Part shown: positions 18,900 to 29,911 of the stretch, in pieces
Layout: every line of letters begins with the position of its first letter
Position numbering within the stretch: position 1 is the stretch's first letter
Source of the DNA: Chara braunii
Taxonomy: Eukaryota > Streptophyta > Charophyceae > Charales > Characeae
Assembly (NCBI GenBank): GCA_003427395.1
Contig: BFEA01000038.1
Span: forward strand, 3,605,572 to 3,640,772
DNA: 35,201 bases
Direction of reading: 5' to 3'
The notes under the pieces: generated by a model
What the model saw: only the letters and a program-made list of their open reading frames with translations
Database searches by the model: none
Told to the model about the DNA's origin: nothing
Translations under genes and position numbers: made by a program

Positions 18900-19495
18900 T
18901 CACCTGTCAAAATTTAACCTAACTCCACTAACTAAAAAAACTTCGGCAGCGCTTCCCGTAGAAAAAATATATTTTTAAAATTTATATTAGCTCGAATATA
19001 AAAACTGAAATAGTTTCTAATTTCTAAAAAGTCAAATTTTGCCTAACTCCTTGAATTAGTAAAAATTTGAGCAGCACTCTCTTTAGAAAAGCAGACTTTC
19101 CATATTTATACTAACTCAGATAATAACTCAAAGTAAGACTTGAACCCTGCCAAGACAAAATTTAACTACTAACTCCCTAGATTTGTAGGAATTTCGGCAG
19201 TGCTTCCCGTAGAGAAAGTAACTTTCTAAAATTTATACAACGCTAAGTTTAGAATCTAGAAATAACTTTGACTTCCCAATGTCCAATTTTTGTTTAACTC
19301 CTTGAATTAAAAAAAAATTGGGCAGCACTCCCTTTAGAAAATGAGACTTTCCAGATTTTTACTAAGCCATGCATAAAATTTAGACAAGCTGAACTTTGAA
19401 AAGTCAAAATATGATTAACTTCTTGATTTTATAGAAATTTCGACAGCACTTCCCGTAGAGAAAGTAGCTTACCAAAATTTATACAAGACCAAGTA
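18900..19495. repeat. ~125-bp tandem array with alternating A/B units
   Basis: Five units are marked by GGCAG words at about 18946, 19071, 19197, 19322 and 19443, giving spacings of 125, 126, 125 and 121. Units 1, 3 and 5 carry GCTTCCCGTAG after the marker (unit 5 has a CACTTCCCGTAG variant); units 2 and 4 carry CACTC.CTTTAG. Other shared words are AACTCCTTGAATTA and AAAATTTATAC. The A-B-A-B-A order is a dimeric, higher-order pattern of about 250 bases. A related word (TTCCGGCAGAGCTTCCG) is found alone at about 21159. Function is unknown. Confidence 0.85.
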
Positions 19496-19499
19496 CTAT

Positions 19500-19860
19500 G
19501 TAGCATCGTGTTCGGGTTCGGTGATCGAACCTGAACGTTCGGGACCGAACCCGAACGAGCCCCGAAACTCTCCGACGGCGAAAAAAAAAAGAAAAACAAA
19601 ATAGTTCTCCAAAAAATCAAAAAACAAAATATGTTATGTAAAATAATAATACAAACAACTTTTACCTTGGAGGTATGGTCAAATTCGTAACCAAACTCGA
19701 GTTAAAAATAAAAAATAATATATTATTATTATTAATTTTTTTTGAATATATTCGGCCGAACACATACGGGTAGCGTTTGGCCGAGCACCCGAACATGTTC
19801 GGATGTTCGGAAAAACTCCGAACATTCGCACGTCCGAAAATGTTCGGTGTGCTAGTCAAA
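19500..19860. repeat. GTTCGG-rich palindromic segments around an AT-rich core
   Basis: Two GC-rich blocks (about 19505-19565 and 19748-19855) are packed with CGAAC/GTTCG words in both orientations, for example CCGAACATGTTCGG (19788-19801 region). An AT-rich stretch lies between them. A similar block is at about 28780-28870. The arrangement suggests the inverted ends of a small element of about 350 bases, but the end sequences do not align cleanly enough to fix the borders. Confidence 0.5.
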
Positions 19861-20105
19861 CCAAGTATAAGAAAATATCCCAGCAAATGCGGTAATTGAT
19901 CTAAATAAAAAACTTAGCTAAAAAAATGTTCCTATGGCTCTAACACGTAGCGAGCATCTAAAAGAACTACCTATCAAACTGAAACTTAAACCACGTAGTG
20001 ATCTCACTCAGCCACATGTAAGGTCAAACCACAAAGGTAAGTACTCTCACCAACCCAAGGTCAACCTTGTCAAACAATAGTTCATAGTCTTTCAATGATT
20101 TGTCC

Positions 20106-20861
20106 CTTTATACCCAACTTACATAAGGCATAAAGCTAGACCACCAAAACTTATGGAACATGTCTAGCGCAACCATTAAATATACACAAACACAGGTTAC
20201 CACAATTTTTTTCTTCCTTGGGCATATGACTAGTTTGTCAATTATAGTCGCTCTAAACTATTTAAGTATCCAAGTTGCATATAATTATCTGCACTTAATT
20301 TTTAAAGGTAATATATGACTGAACCGATCATCTTAGCTCAAGGTTCAACCTGCCCCTTCTTACCACAAATTTATTCTTAATTAATACTCTCTTTAGTTGT
20401 GATAAGCTATAGTTAGACCACCCAAACTTATGGGACAATGTCTGACTAGCCTGTTCATAGATAAAGTAGCAGTAAAATATAGCCAAGTTATAACCTTCAG
20501 GTTCCGGCATGTGCATGGAATTGGACCAAAACCATCCAAACTTGTGGAACACGTCTGATCCTCTGCCTGATTTATTTTTTTAATGGTAAAGAAGGAAGAG
20601 GTTGAGTCACCCAAACTTATGGAACATGCTCAGACCCCCTCGTTCAAACCCAAAAGAAACTAAGAAACCCCAAAATAAGCAAGGCAACCAAGCCACCCAA
20701 ACTTATGGAACAGTGCTTGGTCCCCAAAAAATCAACCACAGACAACCCTCGCAAGTCTGAGCAACCAGACTACCCAAACTTATGAAACATGTCTGGTTGT
20801 CCAAGCAACTCAAAAATAAACATAGCACTGGACCTCCCAAAACTTATGAAGACTTGCCCAG
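20106..20861 (+). repeat. Series of stem-loops: conserved loop, variable self-complementary stems
   Basis: Seven copies of a core close to ACCCAAACTTATGGAACA lie at about 20142, 20419, 20531, 20607, 20694, 20771 and 20834; a shorter relative is at 20112. Most are bounded by arms that pair with each other but differ between copies: CTTTAT/ATAAAG, GCTAGAC/GTCTAGC (20135-20168), TAGTTAGAC/GTCTGACTA (20410-20448, one G-T pair), GGTTGAG/CTCAGACC with a bulge (20600-20636), ACCAAGC/GCTTGGT (20687-20721), CAACCAGAC/GTCTGGTTG (20762-20799), and CTGGAC/GCCCAG with one mismatch (20828-20861). The copy at 20531 has only weak pairing. Loops are mostly 20-22 nt. From 20531 onward spacing is about 65-90 bases. 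I know no named element with this layout. Confidence 0.8.
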
Positions 20862-21069
20862 CCTTTGATAGACCCAATCAAACACAAGCAATACTGCCTT
20901 CCTCCCACCTTTCCCCCAGATGCAACCCCACAATCTGCTTTCAGTTAGATAATAAAATTGAAAGTTACATTACACATGCATTCCTTTACTTAAGTCTGAA
21001 TCATGTCCTGGAAGTCAATATGAAAGTCAAAGTAGTGATGAATACAATATACTTTGTCAAAACATAATA

Positions 21070-24000
21070 AAAAATACAGGTAGGGGTTATAATTGGGTTT
21101 ATAGAAATAACGCAATGATTACCTCTCAATTCCCTGCATCCATAACTCCTCCCGAGTTCCGGCAGAGCTTCCGCAATCGGTGGGCTGACTCCCACAGAGT
21201 CTTGTTGCGGTCCTACAGGTTGCAATCTCGCTTGCCGCCTTTCTCTCGTAACCAGGATTAGACTTAGAGTAAGAAGGATAGAAGGAGGGGTTTCAGACTC
21301 TCGAGATCCAGGAAAGGGACTGACTCAACTCCCAGGAGAGGACTTTGTTTCCTTCAATCGCCGGAGGACCCCGCAATGGCAGTCAAACCACGCAGTACAA
21401 CTTGGTCAACCAAAATCCGACTGCCAGCTGTTGACTTTCTGGCGATCCTTCAACTTCACAACAATAATTCTTTCGAAAAAACTCTGCCACTTTGTTGTGC
21501 TTCGTAGCCCGACATGCACTGGCCGCAGCCTAAGGCACAGACTGTAGATAAACAAAACATAACCCTATCTTTCCCCTCACTAGAGCAACAACACGGTCTA
21601 GTTGGCTATGCAGTTGTGGAGTGTACGCAAATATGGGCTATATAGCCCTCACCAAGCTTTAACAAATATCTAGTCTACGGCTGGACCCACTCTACTCCAT
21701 CTGATATGAAGGGCAGCACACCAGTCAACTGCTAACTCGACAACTTTTACGGTTGACCTTAATTCACTTGTCAATGACTCGATGAACAGCTCGCGGTCGG
21801 AAGGTAAGTCTGCACCTTGTGGCTGACCTCCTTGCCGCTTCGGCCGATGCGATTGATGGCACACTGATCAGCAGTTAGGGCTGCAATTTCTTCAGTTCAC
21901 TCCCCACTGCTCCGTGCGACGGGATGAACAGCGTGCCAATGAGCAGGTGAGTTTTTAGTCGTGTTGCTCACTCTTTGTTCAGTGGAACCAGTATCGCTCT
22001 TATCACCTCAATCTGATTCGCAGTCGCTCTCGCGGATGGCTTCCAGCCTCGTTCTTTACGTACTCTTGACTATATATCATTTCCTGTTATTCATATGCAT
22101 GCGGGTCTGATTCATCCGAGAGAACGCAGGCGCGAACTAAAATGATGGGCTCCCGCGGGCAGAAGCGTTGTTATGAGTAAGGACTATTAACACGGCCAGA
22201 GTGGTGGTAGAGGTAACTACGACTCTTGTCCTTCCCCCGCATCGACTCGCCTTCAGCACTCCAGGATGGGGATGAACATGCCTCAAAAGCGGGGAAGGTA
22301 CATTCCTTGCTGATATTTATAACACTCAATGTCGTAGCTCGACTTGTCGGTTCATCTTCGTCGCCTTCCTCAAGGTAAATTTACAGGACCCCTCTTCATC
22401 CGACGCTCCGGCCTCTGAGTTTTACTAGCTAGCCCGATTGCTACTCTCAAGTCGGTTGGTTGTGTTAGTCCCAAAACAAGCACGGATCCCCCTTCGATAC
22501 AACCACAAAAATCAAAATGTATCTTCCGCTAAAATGCGAAAATATTAATTGTTTATTCGTGAAGCTATGTCTTCTTTTTCCACGCAGTCCTTCTCTACTG
22601 CATCTCCTCTTCCCTCGACTTTCGTTATAATCTGCCTGCGGATTTGGGGTTGCCCGCCCTTAAAGCCCCCAAGGCGCCTCTTTACTTTACCGGTTTCCTC
22701 AAGCATAGTGTTAGTTTCTCTTTCCCCGCTTCTCTCATCCCGGCCATATATCCTCCTCGATAACGAGGCGCAACACCTTTTACTTCTAACTTCCAACTTA
22801 CTGGCTTAGCCCTAAAACTAACCTCATCATTCAATTCGCCCAACTCTATGACCCGTACTTTACATGTCGGTTTGCTCGATTCCACTAAGGATCAAGTAAT
22901 CTATGCAATTTTCATTCCACCATATTCACTCCTTCGTTTATCTTCGCGCAACCTTTTTTATTACTACTTCAATTTCTACTAACTTTCATCCTATTCCGAT
23001 CGTAGATTCAGACTCCCATGCCTCGAAAACCCCACCGTTGACTCCCGTTTCGTCTAATTCCGTCAAAAATCTGATAATCCATTCGTCTCTTCTCTGCCAT
23101 AGCTACTCTTCCGACTTTTTTCAACGATCTTCTCCTCTTCTATCGCTCTATCTGCTAACATTCCTCCCAAGCTAACCGCGGATTTGAGGTCGCCCTAGTC
23201 TAAAACCCCTATCTACCCTCCTTTCTCACTCGTTTTGACCAGAAAACGAGCGGGATGTGGCTTCCTCCTCCCGCGCCAGCCTTATTTTCCCATCGTCATC
23301 CCCGTCTCTGGTCTATATGCACCCGGCGCGTCCACCCATCCGGGTTCATTTTTCCTTTTTCTTACCCCCCTTTTGCTCAGTGCTAGCGCCCACTGTCTCT
23401 TCTCCTTCATGCTCGCCTCCTCTTGGTTCTCCCACTACTGGTTCATCAGTGCCTTAACGCAGCGGCCCTCTTCGCTGCTCTGGCTAACCTGAGGGAAAGC
23501 TCCAAGAAGAACTTGCTACAGGACGGCTTGAATAGACTTTCACCCCCTATACTCCAATATGTTGAACGACCTGCATGTAGCAGCAACACTGTGGCCACGC
23601 CATGCCAACCCTGCCCCTCACTGCGTGGCCCCGATACAGTGACCCGGGTTGTTCTTGCCCTGTGCCGCTTACCTCTTTTCGGGTCCCCAAAGGGCATCAC
23701 ACACACCAACAACAGCCACAGAACCAAGGGTGCGGGCCTGCTGCTTGCCTAAGTGTGGGCCTAAATGTGTTGGACCCGACGCGGGTTTTGGTGGTGGTAG
23801 AAGAACTTTGAAGATCGAAGTGGAGAAGAGTCTCGCGGGCATACTCACACCCACCCCCTTCTTTGCGGACTACATGGAAACGGATGGTGCCCCCGCAGAA
23901 TGTCCCCGCCACTCAAGTTTCTTCCGCTCGTGGGCTAATCACCCACTGGCTTGCATGGACATTGAACTCCACGGTCCGCATTTGAGATGAGAAGGATAGA

Positions 24001-24780
24001 GAAATTTCGTCAACATTCCAAATACACATAAATTCACACGGGCCGCCAGAAAGAGGCGCGTGCTCAATGTCCTTAACTACCGTGGCGACCTCTAAATCCA
24101 GCGTTGCTTTTAAACCAATGAACGTCGGAGCATAAAATAATAGACATATCACAATAAATAATAAAATATATTCATAAATTTTTAATCGTCAGAATACAAC
24201 GGACGAGGAAAGGGAACCGCTAGTACCGCTCCAACTCCGCCCACTGTGAAACCAAGGAGGATAGCCTCGCCGCTCTCCGTGCTACTCTGATATTCTTACG
24301 TCGTCGCCGCTCGGTCTCGATCCCTATATCTCTTTGATGAAAGTCCGATGCTATAACCAAATAAGGCTTTAAGGGTAGGCCCAAGGCATAGTCTACCTTT
24401 GACGGACACCTAAATTAACCGATACTATGCGATGCGCAGACCTACCGAAACGTTTTCAAAATCACCCTGTTGTCGATGCCGTGCTCCGTACGTACGCATA
24501 GGTCACAAAGAAAGCGCACCAATCAAATACATCTTTTTTTTTAATCCTCGTTTAATCAGAAAATAAGGATTTGACCGGTAATCACGCCGACTTTACAATC
24601 ATCAATAAGAAGAGAAATCATGCGTGCCTTAAGTCTGCGCGCCCACACACTCCCGACTCTAATCATCCATTAAATAATCGTAAACCAGGACACAACTGCA
24701 CCTCGCGCGATATACTTAAACTTTAAACCAAACTTATTTTTTCTATCACTTACAAAACCAGGGCGGATACCTATGTAAGG
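21070..24780. other. Intergenic stretch, no recognised gene
   Basis: About 3.7 kb of moderately GC-rich sequence with only short frames. None of the frames I inspected shows a domain. A weak internal resemblance links 22640-22690 (TGCGGATTTGGGGTTGCCCG) with 23175-23215 (CGCGGATTTGAGGTCGCCCT), both followed by AAA.CCCC, which hints at an old duplication. It may be non-coding parts of a large retrotransposon, but no LTR ends or polypurine tract could be identified. Confidence 0.35.
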
Positions 24781-24817
24781 GTATTCGCATCGACATCGTC
24801 TCTCGAAGGTCAGGGGG

Positions 24818-24881
24818 GAGAGAGAGAGAGAGAAAAAAAAAAAAAAAAGAGAGAGAGAGAGAGAAAAAAAAAAAAAAAAAA

Positions 24882-24950
<69 letters not shown>

Positions 24951-24991
24951 AAAAAAAACAGGGAGAAAAAAAAAGAGAGAAAGGGAGGGAG
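24818..24991. repeat. Compound (GA)n and poly-A microsatellite
   Basis: Blocks of GA dinucleotides alternate with A-runs of 13-18 nt over about 175 bases. Confidence 0.97.
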
Positions 24992-25199
24992 ATGACTTGG
25001 CTCCACTAACGCACAATGTCCACAAGTGGTTAACGACCTCTTGAAATTTCAGAATGAAAGATTCTGAAGTCTGTTAGGAGAGGTCTGAAATCATTGGAAT
25101 GACCTGCAGACAGTTCATGCCATTTCAGGAGTTACAGGTGGTTTGGGGGTCAAATTTTATGTTTTTTTTTCTTTATTTTTTTTGCCTGTTTTTGTTTTG

Positions 25200-25900
25200 A
25201 TTCAACGCTGTTGTGGGTCACTTCAAGTCATTTAAGGAGTTTCAGGTGGGGAGGCCTGAAACCTTTGAAAAAACTTGAAGTGGCTGAAGCTTCTGAAAAC
25301 GGTTTCAGGTCCCCCTCATCCAAATGGTTGGATTGATGCATCTCAAACCGCTTTCATATTTTCAGCAACTTCATATTATTTCAGAAGTTTCAGATGGGGA
25401 AACCTGAAACCTCTGACATGATCTGAAGTGGCTAAGGCTTCTGAAAGTGGTTTCAGGTCCTCCCATCCAAATGGTTGGATGGGGGTATCTGAAACTGCTT
25501 TCAGATTTTCAGCCACTCCATATTATTTCAGGAGTTTCAGATGGAGAGACCTGAAACCTCTGACATAATCTGAAGTGGCTGAAGCTTCTGAAAAAGGTTT
25601 CAGGTCCTCCCATCCAAATGGTTGGATGGGGACATTTTAAACCGCTTTCAGATTTTCAGCCACTTTAGATCATTTTAGGAGTTTCAGGTGGGGATACTTG
25701 AAACCACTGAAATGATATGAAGTGACTGATGCTTCTGAAAGTGGTTTCAAATCCCCCAACCACTTTTAAAAGCGTCAGCCACTTCAAGTCGTTACAAGAG
25801 CTTCATGTAGGAATCTGAAACCTCTTAAATGACTTGAAGTGGCGGAAGCTTCTGAAAGCAGTTTCAGGTTTTTCCATCCAAGTACCTCACATTCGTTTGA
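25200..25900. repeat. ~147-bp tandem array of imperfect palindromes
   Basis: The word GGTTTCAGGTCC marks units at 25301, 25449 and 25596, and its variant GGTTTCAAATCC lies at 25743, giving spacings of 148, 147 and 147. A last partial unit starts at about 25858. Each unit consists of two imperfect palindromes. One pairs CACTTCAAGTCAT..GAGTTTCAGGT with CCTGAAACC...GAAGTG. The other is centred on CATCCAAATGGTTGGATG. The leading part (25040-25200) contains more degenerate related sequence. The whole array would extrude as consecutive hairpins. No coding potential is seen. Confidence 0.85.
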
Positions 25901-26180
25901 AGCAGAACATAGGATTCGTAAAAACCTAACAAAACAAATTGTTAGGTTTGCACGAAATCTATTCAAGATTATGATAGTACATTTTTCAGGTCTCCTCCAG
26001 GAACAAAATTCTACGTGAAGTGAAACATCCGCAAAAAAAAAACAGAAAATTAATTTTTCAACACCACTGGAGGGGGCGAGGAAAAAAGCGGGTTTTTTCA
26101 TAGAAAATCACAACCTGGTGAAGCACTGTAGGTTCAAGAACTGAAATATCCTGATTTTTTGTTATCCAAAAAAATTGTGT

Positions 26181-26663
26181 TTATAGTCCTATAAGATGTG
26201 TAGCATGTTGAATTTATTCGGGGGTTTTTCGAACGCGCAAACATATTCTCCTGTTCGTGAATACGTTCACTTCAACATGGTTTCCCATACATGGGCGAAT
26301 ATATTATTTTTTATTGTTTTTTAAATTTTTTTCCCTAAATTTTTATTTTAAACTCGTGTTTGGCTAAGAATTTCAAGATGTCTCCGAGGCAAAAGTTGTT
26401 TGTATTCTTATTTTAAATGACATATATTTTTTGATAAGGGTTTTATTGTTAAGTTCAAAAGTGATTTATAGTCCTATAAATTATTTTGTGCAGAGCTTGG
26501 CTTTTACCTAACTGCGGAAACTGACTTATAGTCTTATAAATGAGTATTCACCAAAACACGTTTTTTTTTACATCTTTCAAGTTTGCCTTGTTATCCTTAA
26601 AAATTAACTTGTTTGAACTCTGTTTTTTTGCCAATGTACTTAGAATGACTTATAGTCATATAA
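26181..26663. repeat. Four dispersed copies of TTATAGTCNTATAA
   Basis: The 14-mer TTATAGTCCTATAA occurs at 26181-26194 and 26466-26479; TTATAGTCTTATAA is at 26526-26539 and TTATAGTCATATAA at 26650-26663. The arms TTATA and TATAA are inverted repeats. The last two are also preceded by GAC, so GACTTATAGTC forms a second overlapping palindrome. Surrounding sequence is not otherwise conserved. No known function is recognised. Confidence 0.7.
26310..26430. mobile_element. Diverged internal fragment of MITE family M1
   Basis: The segment around TTTATTTTA, TTTGGCTAAGAATTTCAAGA and GAGGCAAAAGTTGTTTGT matches the interior of the M1 copies (for example 29700-29760). The GC-rich termini are missing or too diverged to see. 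Confidence 0.6.
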
Positions 26664-27034
26664 AAACATTTTGCAAGGAAGAGTTTTCTTGCACATTTTG
26701 AGGAACGCTAGACTTTTTACCTGATTTTTTGCCTCCTTTATCGCAAAACGATTAAAAACGCTCTCTTTTTGTGTAAAAAATAACAATTTGACTTTTACTT
26801 TTTCATTCTATAAGAAATGTTAGGTTTTCTACGATTGTGAGGTTTTCACGAATCCCCTGTTGCAGCTGAAAATAACCTAAAAATAGAGACATCTGTTAAC
26901 CTTCTCTCATAATGTCCTATATGTATTTGGACAATCACCCCGTTACAATCATCATGTTGAATGATCCAAATGTATATGGCCTGTGGTCCAAACACATGCC
27001 AGTGTAGCATGTCCTGTGGTCAAGTGAGGCCATC

Positions 27035-27065
27035 ATGTGCTTCTTTTGTGTAGGCAAGAAAGATC

Positions 27066-27141
<76 letters not shown>

Positions 27142-27175
27142 AAGATGTGCTTCTTTTGTGTAGGCAAGAGAGATC

Positions 27176-27210
<35 letters not shown>

Positions 27211-27211
27211 N

Positions 27212-27283
<72 letters not shown>

Positions 27284-27298
27284 GAGAGAAAGGGAGAG
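27035..27298. repeat. Duplicated (TG)n/(GA)n microsatellite with unique spacer
   Basis: A spacer beginning ATGTGCTTCTTTTGTGTAGG occurs at 27035-27059 and again at 27145-27169, each time followed by GATCTTG and a (TG)n then (GA)n block. The 110-base unit was duplicated in tandem. A single N at 27211 marks the second TG/GA junction. Confidence 0.92.
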
Positions 27299-27299
27299 C

Positions 27300-28320
27300 A
27301 GCTCGACTACGTAACCATCTACATGTATGTAAGCAATTTTCCCGACATTTGAATGTATTTGGGCAATGACACCATCCAAATACGTGTACAATGATATGAT
27401 ATCAACCGAGGTTATGGTTTGGTACTGACGTATCGGCAAGGGGAAATCCCTGAGAGAGGGAAAAAAACACTAAAGTGTTCACACGTTCATGTACGTGAGT
27501 GTGTCTGTGTCAGAGTTTTGGGGGGGGGGGAGAGAGAGTCACTGACGTGTGTGTACACACATTCGTGTGTGTGACATTGCGTTTGATATGCGTACATAAA
27601 TACACACCTCGTTAGCTTCGACACATCATCCGTGCACCTCAATCACCGTAAACTATAAGGTACTCAAGCATTGGACATTTGTCAATTTATTGATTTGTTT
27701 CCCTTGCTACTCGGAATTACATATCAAACACTCGACCGTTCAGATCCCGATTCAAGTCATGCATTGCACCGTACGACTATTGCATAATTCAAAAACAAAA
27801 GTGAGAGGATGATTAAAAAAAACGATAATAAAAAAAAATAGAATCAAGAAACTTGAGAAATAGAACGGATGTTGATGGAGATCAATTAAGAGCGTTTTTT
27901 GGGTGAAATAGACAATCAACGAATCACTATCAATGTTCATTATTGGTAGATCATTACTACCTACTGTTCCCAATGTTGAAGTGAACAAGACAATGAATCT
28001 CAACAAAAATGTCAATATCGCTGCTCTAGTACAATTCTTCAAAAGAAATATCAACCGAAAAGAAAGTCAATATCGCTACCCTTTATTCTGACATCTCAGT
28101 AAGCATTACAATGAATCTCAACAAAGCTGTCAACATCGTTCCTTCAATATAACTCTCGAAAAAATAGACTATAGAAAATCAGACACATATTGCTCAATGA
28201 TATGCTTGAATAGGTAATAGGGTAGTATTTACGATTACCTCGCTACACCTTTCTCAGATACATACAAGTTCTAAAGGACCCCAAACCAGCATCATTTACT
28301 TCATCGAATCCTAAAAAGAA
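27300..28320. other. Intergenic stretch without recognised features
   Basis: AT-rich with short frames only. The phrase ACAATGAATCTCAACAAA..TGTCAA(T/C)ATCG occurs twice, at about 27990-28020 and 28109-28138, so a ~119-bp diverged tandem duplication is likely here. Nothing else is recognised. Confidence 0.45.
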
Positions 28321-28329
28321 AAAAACCCT

Positions 28330-28740
28330 TAAAAGTAAAAATTCATTCCAAAATTAAAATTTATGCTATGATTAATGATTCAATCTTAAATATTAATCCT
28401 TCTATTACAAAACTTTATCCGTTTTTTCTATTAAAAAAAATTATTTCCAGAATGAAGTTTCCCTTCTAATTTGAATTATATTTTAGAGATGGAATGAAAG
28501 TGTGGACTAGTTCATGAAATATTTTAATTAAATTGCATTATATTTTAAGGGGTTCCAATTAAAAAAAAGTAAATATCATCCAAACTACAAAAAAATTGTT
28601 TTACTACAATGAATGTTTTATTTAAATTTAAAAAATTTTAAAACATTTCATTTCATTTTCAACATATAATTTTAATTCGAATGAAAAACTCATTTTTATA
28701 CGAAAATTTATCAAATGAAACAAAAAGTTAAAATTAAATA
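28330..28740. mobile_element. AT-rich foldback element M4, copy 1
   Basis: Shares GAGATGGAATGAAAGT, GGAC.AGTTCATGAAATATT, TTTAATTAAA and, further right, AAAACTCAT.TTTA and GAAA.TTATCAAAT with copy 2 at 31610-32060. Words built on CATTCCA/TGGAATG recur in both orientations, so the element is partly self-complementary. It has no coding capacity. Confidence 0.65.
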
Positions 28741-28779
28741 TATTTATATATATATATATTTTTAAAAATTTTGCAATCA

Positions 28780-28870
28780 GGGTGCTTGGCGTTTGGGACG
28801 GGTCAAACACCCGAATCCGAACATCCCAACGTACGGGACCCATTGGGGATGCGTTCAACCTTTCGGACCG
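28780..28870. repeat. GC-rich palindromic block, CGAAC/GTTCG type
   Basis: A short GC island in AT-rich DNA with GGGACGGGTCAAACACCCGAA, CCGAACATCCCAACGT and TTTCGGACCGAA. It resembles the blocks at 19505-19565 and 19748-19855. Confidence 0.5.
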
Positions 28871-29249
28871 AATGTAAAAAAATAAAAATTAAAAATTAAA
28901 AAAAAATATTTGAGCATTACATCCAACTTCCTTACCAAATTTGAAATAAAAATGAAATACAGAAAATAAATACTAATAATAAAAATAAAAAAATAAAAAA
29001 AGAACGAAAATTTGTGCATTTTTCGATTTTGTTAAAATAAACATTTTATATTATTTAAATGAAATTGAAACCCACTTATTTGGCCTTGAAAATATCGTTG
29101 TTGTAGCTCCTTAGAGTCCCCCTTGGACGTATCTGAACTTCACTAAAGTGAAATGGACCCTCAAGAGATAAACGATGATGTTTTTTGGGTCAAATTAGTA
29201 GGTTACTCGGTTTACATTTCGTTCAAAAAATATAAGACGTCGTCGTTTG

Positions 29250-29605
29250 AGTGCTCGAGCACATTTTTGGCACCACCATTTTTTGCAACTTTTTACTATT
29301 TATGTCGTATATCCAAATGCCGTAAAAAGTTATAGGTGAATACTTCACATAATACAAAAATCATGACAAAAAAATTCAAAAAATAATAAAATTGTTTAGG
29401 CCCCGAAATAAAGTGAAAACAAAAAATAAAAAGTGAAAACAAAAAGTAAAAAGTGAAAAAAAAAACAAAATGGTGAGTGGGCAAGCACATTTTGACACCG
29501 CAATCTTTGACGAATTTTTTTTTTGGCTTAGCAAAATGACTTCAAAATTTATAGGTATGTACCTCACATTATAGAAAAAAACAAAAATCATAAAAAAAAC
29601 ATTTT
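29250..29605. repeat. Diverged direct duplication, period ~220 bp
   Basis: The left half (about 29255-29390) and the right half (about 29478-29605) share, in order, GAGCACATTTTTGGCACC/AAGCACATTTTGACACC, a T-run, TTATAGGT, ACTTCACAT or CCTCACAT, and AAAATCAT(G)A followed by A-runs. A short A-rich repeat, GTGAAAACAAAAA, fills the middle (29410-29470). Confidence 0.6.
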
Positions 29606-29608
29606 TAG

Positions 29609-29890
29609 CTAGGCTACCAGAGTGGCCCGGGGTCACTTGCCCGGCCGGACCAAAATAATTAAAAGAAATATAAATAAATAAAATACTTTAAAATTTTATT
29701 TTTTATTTTACATTTGGTGAAGAATTTCGATGTGACTCTAAGGCAAAAGTTGTTTGTTTATTTTTCTGCATAAAATAGTTCGTTTTCAGAATTTTTGGAT
29801 TTTTTTTTTTTTTTTTTTTTTGCTGGGACCTTACCTGATCCTTGCACGGGCTGGCCACCCGGGACCCGGGCAGCCCGGCTGGTGGCCTAG
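29609..29890. mobile_element. MITE family M1 copy 2 with 8-bp target-site duplication
   Basis: The ends CTAGGCTACCAG and CTGGTGGCCTAG match copy 1 at 80-366, and the interior aligns throughout. The word ATTTTTAG flanks the element on both sides (29601-29608 and 29891-29898), a likely 8-bp target-site duplication. An 8-bp duplication is typical of hAT transposons, though the CTAGG ends are not the usual hAT CAGGG/TAGGG form. The T-run at 29800-29821 lies inside the element. Confidence 0.8.
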
Positions 29891-29911
29891 ATTTTTAGGC
29901 CCGAAAATAAG

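Noticed and set aside
20106-20861. CRISPR array
   Set aside because: Repeats are irregularly spaced and diverged, the arms vary in a self-complementary way, there are no cas genes, and the context is eukaryotic.
22545-22796. Small gene rich in charged residues on the minus strand
   Set aside because: The opposite strand is equally open, and no motif is recognisable.
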